64,000 nt of DNA from Hoyosella sp. YIM 151337 (lineage in GTDB: Bacteria; Actinomycetota; Actinomycetes; Mycobacteriales; Mycobacteriaceae): assembly GCF_026041215.1 (NCBI RefSeq), contig NZ_JAPEIQ010000028.1, forward strand, positions 1 through 64,000, given 5' to 3'. Under the pieces are notes generated by a model, which saw nothing but the letters and a program-made list of their open reading frames with translations, searched no databases and was not told where the DNA came from. A program made the translations under genes and the position numbers. Shown here piece by piece: positions 34,121 to 42,838 of this stretch; within the stretch, counting starts at the first letter, position 1, and each line of letters opens with the position of its first letter.

Positions 34121-34729
34121 ATGCGCTATAACCTTACTCCGCCTGCCCACGAAATCGTACGGCTGCTCCGCTCGGTGCGTGACGCCGACTTGCGCTCCCC
34201 CAGTCCATGCGAGGAATACACAGTGGCTACCCTGCTTGCCCATATCGCAGGGCTGGCGCACGCGTTTCGTCTCGCCGCGCCAACCACTCCCCGTGACGCC
34301 ACATCGGAAGCGCTACTGCACAATCCGCCAGCGCCCTCCGCGGACGACATGCCGGAAAACTGGCGCACAGTGATACCCCAGCGGCTCCGCGCCCTCGCGG
34401 ACACGTGGCGGAACCCCGAAGCATGGAGTGGCGAGACCACCATCGGGGGTGTGACTATGCCGTCGGAAATGGCTGGCCTGGTCGCGCTGGACGAACTCGT
34501 CCTGCACGGCTGGGATCTCGCGCGCGCCACCGGCCAGGAGTTCCGATGTGACGACGAGAGCGCGGCCGCGTGCCTTACTTTCACACGTCTGTCCGCGGCC
34601 CCCGATGAGGAAGCGGCGCGCGAAGGCCTGTTTGGGCCGGTCGTGGCGGTTCCTGCGAATGCGAACGTGCTGGAACAGGCGCTCGGCCTTTCAGGGCGCG
34701 ACCCGGCCTGGTCGCGGCGCGCCGATTAG
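34121..34729 (+). CDS. DinB-fold TIGR03086/maleylpyruvate isomerase-like protein
   Basis: A 202-residue protein of the DinB-like group. The N-terminal LLAHIAGLAHAF carries the first metal-type His; the block LDELVLHGWDLARATGQ near residue 127 is the usual signature of TIGR03086 and mycothiol-dependent maleylpyruvate isomerases. Such proteins are abundant in mycothiol-producing bacteria and may be mycothiol-dependent transferases. Stands alone before the YceI gene. Confidence 0.8.
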   Translation: MRYNLTPPAHEIVRLLRSVRDADLRSPSPCEEYTVATLLAHIAGLAHAFRLAAPTTPRDATSEALLHNPPAPSADDMPENWRTVIPQRLRALADTWRNPEAWSGETTIGGVTMPSEMAGLVALDELVLHGWDLARATGQEFRCDDESAAACLTFTRLSAAPDEEAAREGLFGPVVAVPANANVLEQALGLSGRDPAWSRRAD

Positions 34730-34826
34730 GTGCCGTGCTGCCCGGCCAAGGCGTCTACCAGTTGCGGCGCGGCGAGCGCAGCAGGGAGCGGCGAACACGG
34801 CCCCCCGAGCGACTACGCTTACGATC

Positions 34827-35372
34827 ATGGTGCAGCAGGGGACCTACCGTATGGGCACACCAGAGGGGCGCCTCACGGCGCGAACCAGCAGGAGTGGCCT
34901 TGGCGCCAGAGCAGGCCATGATCTGGTACTCGAAGCCGGAGAATGGGTTGCCGTGGTGAGCGTGGACCATGAAGGCTCGGCAACAATCGAGGTGACGGTT
35001 GACGCATCGTCCCTGACGATCCGCGAGGCACTTGGCGGACTCAAGCCGATGACCTCCGCGGACCGGAAAACCACCGAAAAAAATATGCGCAAAGTCTTAC
35101 AGCCGGACAAGTACCCGCGCGTCATCTTCACCGCCGCCACACCTACCACCCAGGGCAGTGCCGTGACAGCCGAAGGCGAGCTCACCCTCCTTGACGTCAC
35201 ACAGCCCCTCACCGTCAGCGGCACAGTCAGCACCGACGGGCAGGTCCAGGCGGAGGCGACGGTAACCCAAAGCCGCTGGGGAATCACCCCGTTCTCCGCC
35301 TTTTTCGGCGCACTTCGGCTAGCCGACGACGTCGTCATCACGGTCGAGGCGCCGCTTCAGCCAGAAGGCTGA
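34827..35372 (+). CDS. YceI family protein (first copy)
   Basis: About 181 residues with a YceI-type lipocalin-like beta barrel. Motifs: GHDLVLEAGEW near residue 30 and KYPRVIFTAATPT near 95, then LTLLDVTQPLTVSGTV. No signal peptide is seen, so it is probably cytoplasmic, unlike E. coli YceI. The start could be ATG 34827 (TACGAT just upstream may be a -10 for a leaderless mRNA) or ATG 34851, which has AGGGGA 8 bases upstream. YceI proteins bind isoprenoid or amphiphilic ligands. Confidence 0.82.
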   Translation: MVQQGTYRMGTPEGRLTARTSRSGLGARAGHDLVLEAGEWVAVVSVDHEGSATIEVTVDASSLTIREALGGLKPMTSADRKTTEKNMRKVLQPDKYPRVIFTAATPTTQGSAVTAEGELTLLDVTQPLTVSGTVSTDGQVQAEATVTQSRWGITPFSAFFGALRLADDVVITVEAPLQPEG

Positions 35373-35438
35373 CCACCCCCACCGGTGTGACGCTGAACAC
35401 AGCCGGAATACCTCCTGCTAGTTGAAAGTTGTATCATA

Positions 35439-35456
35439 TAGTTGCCTGAGCAACTA
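35439..35456. promoter_or_regulatory. MarR-type dyad upstream of the second yceI
   Basis: TAGTTGC-CTGA-GCAACTA, a perfect 7-base inverted repeat with a 4-base centre, 30 bases before the ATG at 35487. The pattern AGTTGC-N4-GCAACT resembles operators of MarR-family repressors; no MarR gene adjoins it here. Confidence 0.55.
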
Positions 35457-35486
35457 ACACTCGATCAACTCAGCAAGGAGCTCACC

Positions 35487-36041
35487 ATGACTGCAGCCGC
35501 CACCACGGTTCTTCCCGGGCTGACCGCCGGAACATGGGTAATCGACCCCGTCCATTCCGCCGTCACCTTCAGCGTCCGCCATCTCATGGTCAGCAAGGTT
35601 CGCGGTGAATTCACCGAGTTCTCCGGCCAGATCATCGTCGACAACGACGGGTCCGCCGCGGTGTCTGCCGACATCGCAGTCGGCTCGGTGACCACCAAAA
35701 ACAAGCAGCGAGACGAGCACCTTCACAGCACCGATTTCTTCGACGCCGCGAACTTCCCGACCGCTACGTTCCGCTCGACAGGGCTGCGCGCCGAGGGCTC
35801 TCACCTCGTTGTCGATGGCGACTTCACACTCCGCGGCGTCAGCAAGCCGATCAGTCTCACCCTCGAATTCAATGGCGTAAACCCGGGCATGGGCCAGGGT
35901 GAGGTAGCCGGATTCGAGGCCACCACAGTCATCAACCGCAAGGAATTCGGCGTCAACTTCGACGCCCCGCTCGAAAACGGTGGCGCGGTAGTCGGCGACA
36001 AAGTCACCATCACGCTCGAAATCGAAGCGATTAAGCAATAG
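35487..36041 (+). CDS. YceI family protein (second copy)
   Basis: A 184-residue YceI-type barrel, close to the canonical bacterial form: WVIDPVHSAVTFSVRHLMVS near residue 15, HLHSTDFFDAANFPTATF near 80, FTLRGVSKPISLTLEF near 118, and NRKEFGVNF near 150. No signal peptide. AAGGAG at 35475-35480 supports the start. It follows the first YceI copy by 114 bases but has its own dyad-bearing promoter. Likely binds a lipophilic ligand such as an isoprenoid quinone. Confidence 0.9.
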   Translation: MTAAATTVLPGLTAGTWVIDPVHSAVTFSVRHLMVSKVRGEFTEFSGQIIVDNDGSAAVSADIAVGSVTTKNKQRDEHLHSTDFFDAANFPTATFRSTGLRAEGSHLVVDGDFTLRGVSKPISLTLEFNGVNPGMGQGEVAGFEATTVINRKEFGVNFDAPLENGGAVVGDKVTITLEIEAIKQ

Positions 36042-36150
36042 CCGTACATCGTCGGCGGGCGGGCAGTCGCGGGACCGGCCCGCCCCCAAAACTCCACCGG
36101 GTAGCATCGCGGAGAAGGGACTTCGCTACGCAAACTCGGGGGGTATTGTC

Positions 36151-37044
36151 GTGGCTCGATCTGAAGCCGCCATCATCAGCTGCGCCTTGCTGGCATTCGG
36201 AGCCGCGCTAGCCGCGGGATGCGCAAACAACGATGAGGACGCCACGCCAGCCACGCCCACGCCCACGCCCGCGCCCGCCACCGAGCCCGCGGATGCGCAC
36301 GCACCGCCACCCATCCGCCTCCACGCCGGCGAGACCGAGCATGAACTTCATTCGTGGAGCTACTGCTGGATCGACCGTTGCGTTGACGGCACCGAGCCAG
36401 AGGATCCGATTGCGGTGGGCAACCCCGAGAGTGTGCGGGTCGAGTTCCCCCACCCGGTCAACGAGTTCGTCGCAAGTTTCCGGGAAGCCGATGCTGGCGA
36501 ATGCGGACGCACCTATGAAGCCGAACTCACCCACAACGAGGACGGCACATTCACTCTGCAACCGATGGGCGCAGCCGGCTCTTACGACGTGTTGTTAATC
36601 GCCCGCGCCACTGAAGGCGACGCCGCTGTGATGTTCCAGTGGGAAACACCCACCGATGGGCCCGTGCCCGCACCACAAGCGGCTCTCGCGATTGCGTCCG
36701 ACTACGTTCCGCTCTCCCAAACCGCGCCCGATCTCACAATTACTGATCTGCGCACTGACCCAGAGCGCGCCAGCGTTTCCGTCACCATCACCCCCGAGGG
36801 CGGCGAGGCACAGACGCTGGAGTCAGCGGTGACGCCAACCGGGTGCCCCGCCGGCTCGCTGCGGTTCTTCACCGACCATGATCAAGACCTGCAAGATGCC
36901 CCGCCACCCTATCGGTACGACGTCGTACTTCAGCTCGATGACGAGACGTATGAAGCAAGCGCGGTGTGGCCCGGGGACCAGCTCGGCGAGGGTCAGCCTT
37001 ATGTCCGTCTCGAATTCACGCCGCCGCTCCCAGCGCTGCGCTAA
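36151..37044 (+). CDS. Putative lipoprotein of unknown function
   Basis: A 297-residue protein. The signal peptide ends in the lipobox ALAAGC (Cys near residue 24), followed by a short TPTPTPAP linker. Two beta-rich domains follow: one with paired Cys (SYCWIDRCVDG) and ECGRTYEAEL, the other containing TPTGCPAGSL. I do not recognise the family. The start is GTG at 36151 with GGGGGG about 7 bases upstream. Probably an extracytoplasmic lipid-anchored binding protein. Confidence 0.7.
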   Translation: MARSEAAIISCALLAFGAALAAGCANNDEDATPATPTPTPAPATEPADAHAPPPIRLHAGETEHELHSWSYCWIDRCVDGTEPEDPIAVGNPESVRVEFPHPVNEFVASFREADAGECGRTYEAELTHNEDGTFTLQPMGAAGSYDVLLIARATEGDAAVMFQWETPTDGPVPAPQAALAIASDYVPLSQTAPDLTITDLRTDPERASVSVTITPEGGEAQTLESAVTPTGCPAGSLRFFTDHDQDLQDAPPPYRYDVVLQLDDETYEASAVWPGDQLGEGQPYVRLEFTPPLPALR

Positions 37045-37114
37045 CGCTTTTTCCGAAGCCCCAAAAGGGACATGCATCACAATTCACACCACCCTTGAGT
37101 GGTGACTCACACCG

Positions 37115-37143
37115 CTATGGGCGCCCTATGCTGACGCCCATAG
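37115..37143. terminator. Hairpin after the lipoprotein gene
   Basis: Perfect 9-base stem CTATGGGCG (37115-37123) and complement (37135-37143), 11-base loop. It lies 71 bases after the stop at 37044 and about 100 bases before the next start at 37245; it may be a terminator or an operator for the membrane protein gene. Confidence 0.5.
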
Positions 37144-37244
37144 TATGTGTATCGTTTTGACACAGACATCGGATTCGTCTGGATGGCGCAACGTTGCGTC
37201 TAGTCACCAGCGTGTCCGCAGAACTGTGAGAGGGCATCCCGACA

Positions 37245-39239
37245 ATGTTTGTCGCACAGCCACCAGACGTCGTCGCCCCCGTCGGCGGTGCAGACGTCCG
37301 CGATATCGTCATCGCACTGATAATCACTGGCGTGGTATCAGCGCCGGTCGCGTGGTTCATGCTCCGGGAACGGGCCGGAAAATCATCAGTTATCGGGCGG
37401 TTCGCCGATTGGCTCGCAGCAAAAGATGGCATGCCGCGCTGGTTCAGCCTCCCCGCGTATCTCACCATTGTCAGCATTCTCGCCGCCGGTTTCGGCGTGT
37501 GGTGGGACGTGGCGCTGCATATGCAGGACGGACGCGATGAGGGTGCGCTGTCGAACCCGTCGCACTGGCCCATATTCTTTGGCATTCTGGGCTTCTTCAG
37601 CGCCGGTGTTCTGAGCATCATCCTCGGCCATCGCAGCAAGCTGCCCGGCCGGAACATCAGGATCGCGCCCGGCTGGCGGAGCCCGCTCGGGGCATTCATC
37701 ATGACCGGGGCCGGTCTTATCGCCCTGGTCGGCTTCCCGGCGGACGACATCTGGCACCGCATCTTCGGCCCAGACGTCACCGAGTGGGGCCCCACCCACA
37801 TCATGATGATCGGCGGAGCAGTCACCTGCATCCTCGGTGTCGTCCTGCTTCATGCGGAGGCGAAGCAGATTGGCGCGCCTGGCGCGAACTCCGGCTTTGG
37901 ACGGCTGCGCGAAGCAGTCCTCCTCAGCCTCTGCATCGTCCCATTCGCGTTCCTCATGGAATTCGACCTCGGCGTGCCGCAGTTCCCCGCCGCAACGCAA
38001 TTCATCATCGCGGCGTTCTTAGTCGGCTGGGTCTTCACCGCGGTTCGTATGCGGTTCGGTCCTGGCGGTGCCGTGTTCGCGTGGGCGGTCTACATCGTGG
38101 CGCACCTCTTCCTCATGGGTACCGTTGCGTTACTGCCCGGTGTGCTGATCGCAGGCTTCCTCCTGTTCCTGCCCGCCGCCCTCATCATCGAAGCGGTCGC
38201 GCTCGTCGTCAGTCCGGCGAACAAGGTGCGCTTCGGCGTCATCGCAGGCCTGCTCGCGGGATCGCTGGGAATGTACGCAGAGTGGGGCTGGAGCCATCTC
38301 TTCATGCCGTTGCCGCAGCCGCTGCCCGCGTCAGCCCTGCCGCTCATGCTCACCGTCGGCACAATCGCTGGTGTCGGTGGCGGTCTGCTCGCCGCCTGGC
38401 ACACGCAGAAACTCGACCTCGTCGAAGCGCGCAGCAGCTTCACCCGTGAAGACGCCGCACGGGTTATCGGGCTTTCTCCGCGCACCCCGGCCTTCTGGAA
38501 AGCGCACGTCGCGGGCCTCACCGGAATTCTCACCTTTATCGGGCTCATGGCGATTTACGCGCCGCCGTCCGACCGGGAAGGCATCGAGGCAACCGCAAGC
38601 TTCACCGACGTCACCTACTACAACGAACAGGGAGAACCCCTGCCCGTGAACCCGGGCGACACCGAGTGCGACGGCGAAAGGCGCTGTGAAGCGATCATGA
38701 CGGTGCGCTTCAGCGACCCGACGGACGTCGACGATGCGATCTGGCTTTACGCGCTTGGCTGGCAGGGCCGGGCCGACCGCGACCAGCCCAACATTCCGCG
38801 TGACCCAGAATTCGGCGGCGCCGAGGGTGTGGTCCGGGTTGTCATGTCTCCGACGGGGACTCCCGGCGAGTTCGTTTCCGAACGTCCGCTGCCGCTGTAC
38901 GGCTCATGGAAGACGCTGATCCGCGTGCATCTTCCACCGACCGTGCACGTCGCATTCCCGGTCTACGCACCAGACGACCCGGCAATCTTGAGCGACAAGG
39001 GACGTCAGGTGACCACCGCGGCCGGTGAAACCAAGGAACTCATCACCGAGCAAGAGTTCCTGCAGCGCGAAGTCCGGGACGATGCCCCCGCCTGGCTCTG
39101 GACTGTCGCCTACATCATCGTCCAGATCTTCTGGTACGGCCTGATCGCCTTTTACGGCTGGTGCTACGCGACGGCAGCGCACGGCAAGAACAAGCGCCCG
39201 AGCAGCACGACGGCCAAGCCCCAGGCGGCCACGACGTAG
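37245..39239 (+). CDS. Large polytopic membrane protein of unknown function
   Basis: A 664-residue protein with about twelve membrane helices in the first 480 residues and an extracytoplasmic beta-like domain at about 455-610 before a last helix. Two conserved-looking His/Asp/Trp clusters, FGVWWDVALHMQDG and DDIWHRIFGPDVTEWGPTH, lie at the membrane surface and look like metal ligands. Two Cys (DTECDGERRCEA) probably form a disulfide. I do not recognise a named family. A nearby gene encodes a cupredoxin-type lipoprotein, so a copper-linked role is possible, but this is inference. Confidence 0.65.
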   Translation: MFVAQPPDVVAPVGGADVRDIVIALIITGVVSAPVAWFMLRERAGKSSVIGRFADWLAAKDGMPRWFSLPAYLTIVSILAAGFGVWWDVALHMQDGRDEGALSNPSHWPIFFGILGFFSAGVLSIILGHRSKLPGRNIRIAPGWRSPLGAFIMTGAGLIALVGFPADDIWHRIFGPDVTEWGPTHIMMIGGAVTCILGVVLLHAEAKQIGAPGANSGFGRLREAVLLSLCIVPFAFLMEFDLGVPQFPAATQFIIAAFLVGWVFTAVRMRFGPGGAVFAWAVYIVAHLFLMGTVALLPGVLIAGFLLFLPAALIIEAVALVVSPANKVRFGVIAGLLAGSLGMYAEWGWSHLFMPLPQPLPASALPLMLTVGTIAGVGGGLLAAWHTQKLDLVEARSSFTREDAARVIGLSPRTPAFWKAHVAGLTGILTFIGLMAIYAPPSDREGIEATASFTDVTYYNEQGEPLPVNPGDTECDGERRCEAIMTVRFSDPTDVDDAIWLYALGWQGRADRDQPNIPRDPEFGGAEGVVRVVMSPTGTPGEFVSERPLPLYGSWKTLIRVHLPPTVHVAFPVYAPDDPAILSDKGRQVTTAAGETKELITEQEFLQREVRDDAPAWLWTVAYIIVQIFWYGLIAFYGWCYATAAHGKNKRPSSTTAKPQAATT

Positions 39240-39253
39240 CGGGTCCCACACAG

Positions 39254-39289
39254 CCGGGTGTGGCTGCGGAATCCGCATGCCACACCCGG
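39254..39289. terminator. Bidirectional terminator
   Basis: Eleven-base perfect outer stem CCGGGTGTGGC (39254-39264) and complement (39279-39289), with a further TGCGG/CCGCA inner stem, followed by TTTCG. It separates the convergent membrane protein and SagB-type genes. Confidence 0.8.
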
Positions 39290-39309
39290 TTTCGTGCTCG
39301 CTTGGCGCG

Positions 39310-40371
39310 TCAGCCTGGGTAGCCCAGCGCGGTGACGGCAAGCACAGGTTCACTGATCGGATCAACACCGAGAATCTGCTCGATCACCGCGTCGCACAAC
39401 GCAGTGGCGGTGACGGAGCCTAGCCCCATCGCCGTCGCAGTGAGCAGCACAGTCTGACTCACATGTCCTGCCTCGAGGAGGATGTCCCGGTAGGCACGCC
39501 GCGATTCGAATCGCCACCGGCTCCGCTCGAGTACCGCTGTGTAAATCAGCAGCACCGGCGCCTGCGCCAGCCAGGGCTGGTCCCCTACCGCGCGGCGCAG
39601 CGTTGCCGGCCGGGCCGGCGGGCGAATACGTTCCAGACCGCCACGCGCGGAAGCGTAGTGATACACCGCCGGCTGCAACCCGTGGACCCGATTGACATGC
39701 GCATACAGTTCCAGCGGACTGCGGGCGCCCGCAGACGGACTGGTTTTGCGCACGACCGATCCGGTCTCTTCGTTCTCGATCACGTCGATCGGCCCCGCGG
39801 CGATATCGACCAGCGTGCCCAGAATGTCCAGCGGCAGCGGAGCAGTGCTGTACCGCCGCACCGAACGACGCGCAAACAGCGCGTCAACAAGTCCGGGCCG
39901 GGACCAGTGCGAAAGATCCCGGATGTCGGGCACGGTAACGGTGATGGGACGCTGCGGAAATGTCTTGACTGGCACCGGCGGCGGCTCGATCTTGGCCTTA
40001 TCCGCGAAGGCCACGTGATCGGACGCCGGGTCCAGGTACGTCACACTCTCGTCAGTACGGGAAGCGAAGTGGTGATAGCGCGTCCCCGCCCCCCATGCTC
40101 CCCACTCGTTGAGCAGCCGCGTTTCTTCGTAGTGTTCAGCGGAACCTTCACGAATGAGCACCTTTTCGTCCAGCAGGCGGTCAGCAATCGCCCGGTGCAA
40201 CTGCCCTGGTTCGCCGATACTGGATAATTCTCGCCACAACGAAAACCACCGCAGAATGCTTTCGCTTTCTGCGGTGAGTGCAAACTGGCGGTGGTGAAGA
40301 TAGTCGTCCCAGATGAGGTCGCCACCCTTCCAGAACATCGCGGCGTATTCAGCGACCTTGACCCGCTCCAT
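39310..40371 (-). CDS. SagB-type nitroreductase-like dehydrogenase
   Basis: A 353-residue protein. The N-terminal 100 residues match the extension of SagB/ThcOx enzymes (WDDYLHHRQFALTAESESIL). The C-terminal FMN domain starts with ALFARRSVRRYSTAPLPL and has EAGHVSQTVLLTATAMGLGS. SagB enzymes oxidise azolines to azoles in ribosomal peptides, but many solitary homologues have unknown substrates. No YcaO cyclodehydratase is in the window. The ATG at 40371 is chosen for GGGAGG 7 bases upstream; ATG 40389 is possible. A 47-codon ORF lies 64 bases upstream on the same strand. Confidence 0.82.
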   Translation of the reverse strand: MERVKVAEYAAMFWKGGDLIWDDYLHHRQFALTAESESILRWFSLWRELSSIGEPGQLHRAIADRLLDEKVLIREGSAEHYEETRLLNEWGAWGAGTRYHHFASRTDESVTYLDPASDHVAFADKAKIEPPPVPVKTFPQRPITVTVPDIRDLSHWSRPGLVDALFARRSVRRYSTAPLPLDILGTLVDIAAGPIDVIENEETGSVVRKTSPSAGARSPLELYAHVNRVHGLQPAVYHYASARGGLERIRPPARPATLRRAVGDQPWLAQAPVLLIYTAVLERSRWRFESRRAYRDILLEAGHVSQTVLLTATAMGLGSVTATALCDAVIEQILGVDPISEPVLAVTALGYPG

Positions 40372-40435
40372 CCCATGGCCTCCCAGCATCTACCACGCGT
40401 GCTTCTGTGATAGTACGGGTGCTGAGTTCCGGGAA

Positions 40436-40579
40436 TCAGCTCAGCGGACGTGGCCGACTTTCGATGTAATCGCTCTTGTGGGCGCGAAAAGCAGCTGCCT
40501 CCACTGAGAAAGCGGTAAGCACAACGTCGTCCGCTGCAACAGTGTCGAACAGTCCGCGTGCCATTTCCTCAATGTTCAT
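40436..40579 (-). CDS. Small 47-residue protein upstream of the SagB-type gene
   Basis: Encodes 47 residues: MNIEEMARGLFDTVAADD, then an alanine-rich helix and a C-terminus ending HKSDYIESRPRPLS. No cysteine and no signal peptide. Two thirds is leader-like (acidic, helical) and the tail is short and hydroxyl- and Arg/Pro-rich. AAGGG and AGAAG lie upstream of the ATG at 40579. Its closeness to the SagB gene on the same strand suggests a substrate or partner peptide; a plain small protein of other function is equally open. Confidence 0.55.
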   Translation of the reverse strand: MNIEEMARGLFDTVAADDVVLTAFSVEAAAFRAHKSDYIESRPRPLS

Positions 40580-40897
40580 CTTCTGCTTAACCCTTCCCCT
40601 ATTCCCGAACGTCTCCGGCTGCGCTGCCGACGCACACGCTCAAGCCATCTGTCATGTACATCGCTGCGGCGCCGTAGTTGTTACACCCCGTTGGGAAACT
40701 TCATCACCCCAGAAACCGCACGCGGCCTCGGCGAAATTTCCTGGCGGGGCCGGGATGTGAGAGAGAGCACGCTCATACCGGCGGTAGCGGCGTGCAAAGC
40801 CTCACTATTTCCGCGAAACGGATGTTGAGTGAGACCGTGCGTTCGATACAGTTTCGACGCTGGACTTCCCCGACGATCGTGGATCAAGGAGCCAAAG
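40580..40897. other. Divergent promoter region
   Basis: About 318 bases between the 47-codon ORF (minus) and the cupredoxin lipoprotein gene (plus). A possible plus-strand promoter is TTGAGT (40824-40829), 16 bases, TACAGT (40846-40851). Nothing else convincing was seen. Confidence 0.4.
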
Positions 40898-41344
40898 ATG
40901 TCTTCCTCGGTACTGGCACCGCGTTGCCGCTCCGCATTCGCAGCCGCTGCGGCGGCGTCCGCGCTGTCACTTCTCCTTGCCGGATGTGGTGACGAGCCCG
41001 CCGCGCCTGGCCCCTACGGTGGAGCACGCGACGCGACAGCTACCGCCAGCCCTCTCGAGAACGAAGACGCCGCACCCGGTACTGACCACTTCTCCTTCGT
41101 CGCAGAAGACGGCCGCCGAGTGGACGGTGACGCACGCATCACCACACAGGCCGGTCGCACGGTAATTCTCGAAGTCACCTCCAACACTCCCGAAGAACTC
41201 CACGTGCACGGCTATGACTTGTACGCGGACATCGAGCCCGGCGGGACAGTCCAGCTCGAGTTTGTCGCCGACCTGCCGGGCATTTTCGAGGTTGAGTTGC
41301 ATCACGCACACGTGGTCTTGACGCAACTCCGGGTTGACGGATGA
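40898..41344 (+). CDS. Cupredoxin-like lipoprotein
   Basis: A 148-residue lipoprotein. The lipobox is SLLLAGC (Cys near residue 28). The C-terminal 90 residues form a cupredoxin-like domain; likely copper ligands are the His residues in EELHVHGYDL and EVELHHAHVV. The typical Cys and Met of blue copper sites are not seen, so it may bind Cu(II) in another manner. The ATG has AAGGA 7 bases upstream. The stop overlaps the ATG of the next membrane protein, so the two are translationally coupled. Confidence 0.8.
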   Translation: MSSSVLAPRCRSAFAAAAAASALSLLLAGCGDEPAAPGPYGGARDATATASPLENEDAAPGTDHFSFVAEDGRRVDGDARITTQAGRTVILEVTSNTPEELHVHGYDLYADIEPGGTVQLEFVADLPGIFEVELHHAHVVLTQLRVDG

Positions 41345-42663
41345 TCCTTGCGCACGGCCTCCACGGCCGTTCGGACCTGCCAGTCCCCTTGTGGCTCGCG
41401 CTGTATACCGGCGCAGCGGCTGTGTTGGTGTCGTTTGTCGTGCTGGCGTTTCTCTGGACGGAGCCACGCCTGCGCGGCGCACGGGCCGGGCGGCCGCTGC
41501 CCGAGGTTGTCCAGCGCACCGCTGACAGCACCTTGGTCTCCACCGTCGCCAGAACTGCCGGTCTGGCTGCGCTTTTGGTTTTGCTGATCACTGCTTGGGC
41601 CGGTACGGACAATTCCTTCACGAATCCCGCAAGTACCTGGTTCTACGTGTGGTTCTGGCTCGGCTTCGTCGCCTTGTCGCTGCTCCTGGGCCGCGTGTAC
41701 CGATTAGTGAATCCCCTGCGCCTGCTCGCCCGCGGACTCCAGCCCGTGCTGTATCGGCCGGGACGCGACGCTGCCCTGGACAAACTCGCGTACTGGCCCG
41801 CAATAGTGAGTCTCGCCGCGTTCTTGTGGCTCGAATTGGTATACCCAGCCTCGGATTCGCCGCGCGCAATCGCGATGTTCGTCACCCTGTACACGGTTGT
41901 GATGACCTTCGCCGGAGCATATTTCGGGCCTCGCTGGTTCGAACGCGGCGATGGTTTCGAAGTCTATTTCACACTCATCGCGCGCCTCAGTCCGTTCGGT
42001 CGCCGCGACGATCACCGGCTTGTACTGCGAAGTCCGCTCGATGGCCTGCTGGCTGGCCCCTCCCGAGGACTGACGCCGGTGCTCTTGCTGATCCTTGGCT
42101 CCACAACCTTCGACGGTGTCACCCGCATCCCGGGCTGGTCCGAGTTCACGGACCGGCTATCGCCGGTGTGGACAGCTGTCGCAGGCACCGTTGCGCTGGC
42201 AGCGACGATCGGGGCGTTATCGCTGATGTATGTCGGCGCGATGTGGCTCACCCGGCCCTACCTGCGGCGCCCCCGGCCTGGCGATCAGCCAATTGACCTG
42301 TATGGCGCCTTCGCGCATTCCCTCATTCCCCTCGCACTGGGATACACGATCGCTCACTATTTTTCGTTCGCGGTGTTCCAGGGCCAAGCCGGCTATTTAC
42401 TGGCTTCAGATCCGCTGGGCCGGGGCTGGGATCTCTTCAGCACCGCAGGTGCGGGCATTGATTACACGGTGCTCTCCACCGCGCTCATCGCCCTTGTTCA
42501 AGTCGCTGCGATCATCATCGGCCACATCATCGCAGTGGTGTCCGCGCACGATCGTGCCTTGCAGATTATCCGGCGCGACTACAAAAAGACTGGACAATAT
42601 CCGGCACTTGCGCTCATGGTGGGTTATACCGTCATCGGGATCGTGCTGGTATCAAGTGTCTGA
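41341..42663 (+). CDS. Polytopic membrane protein coupled to a cupredoxin lipoprotein
   Basis: A 440-residue protein with about ten membrane helices and a His near the N-terminus (ILAHGLHGRSDLPVPLWLAL). A His-rich middle (TIAHYFSFAVFQGQAGYLL, and IIGHIIAVVSAHDRAL) suggests haem or copper binding. Related actinobacterial proteins are sometimes labelled fenitrothion hydrolase; I would not adopt that function here. The coupling to the cupredoxin gene suggests transfer of copper or electrons between the two. Confidence 0.7.
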   Translation: MILAHGLHGRSDLPVPLWLALYTGAAAVLVSFVVLAFLWTEPRLRGARAGRPLPEVVQRTADSTLVSTVARTAGLAALLVLLITAWAGTDNSFTNPASTWFYVWFWLGFVALSLLLGRVYRLVNPLRLLARGLQPVLYRPGRDAALDKLAYWPAIVSLAAFLWLELVYPASDSPRAIAMFVTLYTVVMTFAGAYFGPRWFERGDGFEVYFTLIARLSPFGRRDDHRLVLRSPLDGLLAGPSRGLTPVLLLILGSTTFDGVTRIPGWSEFTDRLSPVWTAVAGTVALAATIGALSLMYVGAMWLTRPYLRRPRPGDQPIDLYGAFAHSLIPLALGYTIAHYFSFAVFQGQAGYLLASDPLGRGWDLFSTAGAGIDYTVLSTALIALVQVAAIIIGHIIAVVSAHDRALQIIRRDYKKTGQYPALALMVGYTVIGIVLVSSV

Positions 42664-42679
42664 CGTCGAGATCGTTCTC

Positions 42680-42838
42680 ATGCACCAGGGCGGCTGGGAC
42701 GAAGCGCTCATGCTGCTCGGTCCGCTTGCGATTATCGCTGCCCTCATTTACACGGCGCGCAAGAAACGTCCACCTGACGGTGAGGAGTGGGAGGACGACT
42801 GGGAAGAGGAAGACTGGGAGAAACAAGCCGACGATTAG
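42680..42838 (+). CDS. Small acidic membrane protein
   Basis: A 52-residue protein with one membrane helix (ALMLLGPLAIIAALIYTA) and a cytoplasmic tail rich in Glu, Asp and Trp (EEWEDDWEEEDWEKQADD). A GTG at 42656 would overlap the preceding gene and add eight residues. It follows the 440-residue membrane protein directly and is probably part of the same operon, perhaps as a small subunit. The end overlaps the convergent amidotransferase gene by four bases. Confidence 0.6.
   Translation: MHQGGWDEALMLLGPLAIIAALIYTARKKRPPDGEEWEDDWEEEDWEKQADD

Noticed and set aside
36290-36340. Simple repeat (PTPTPAP linker) as a satellite
   Set aside because: It is a short proline-threonine linker in a lipoprotein, common in secreted proteins.
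39310-40371. Thiazole/oxazole peptide cluster
   Set aside because: No YcaO or McbC partner and no exporter in the window, so only the weaker claim of a SagB-type enzyme plus small ORF is kept.
41341-42663. Fenitrothion hydrolase
   Set aside because: A label used for related membrane proteins, but nothing in this sequence supports organophosphate hydrolysis.
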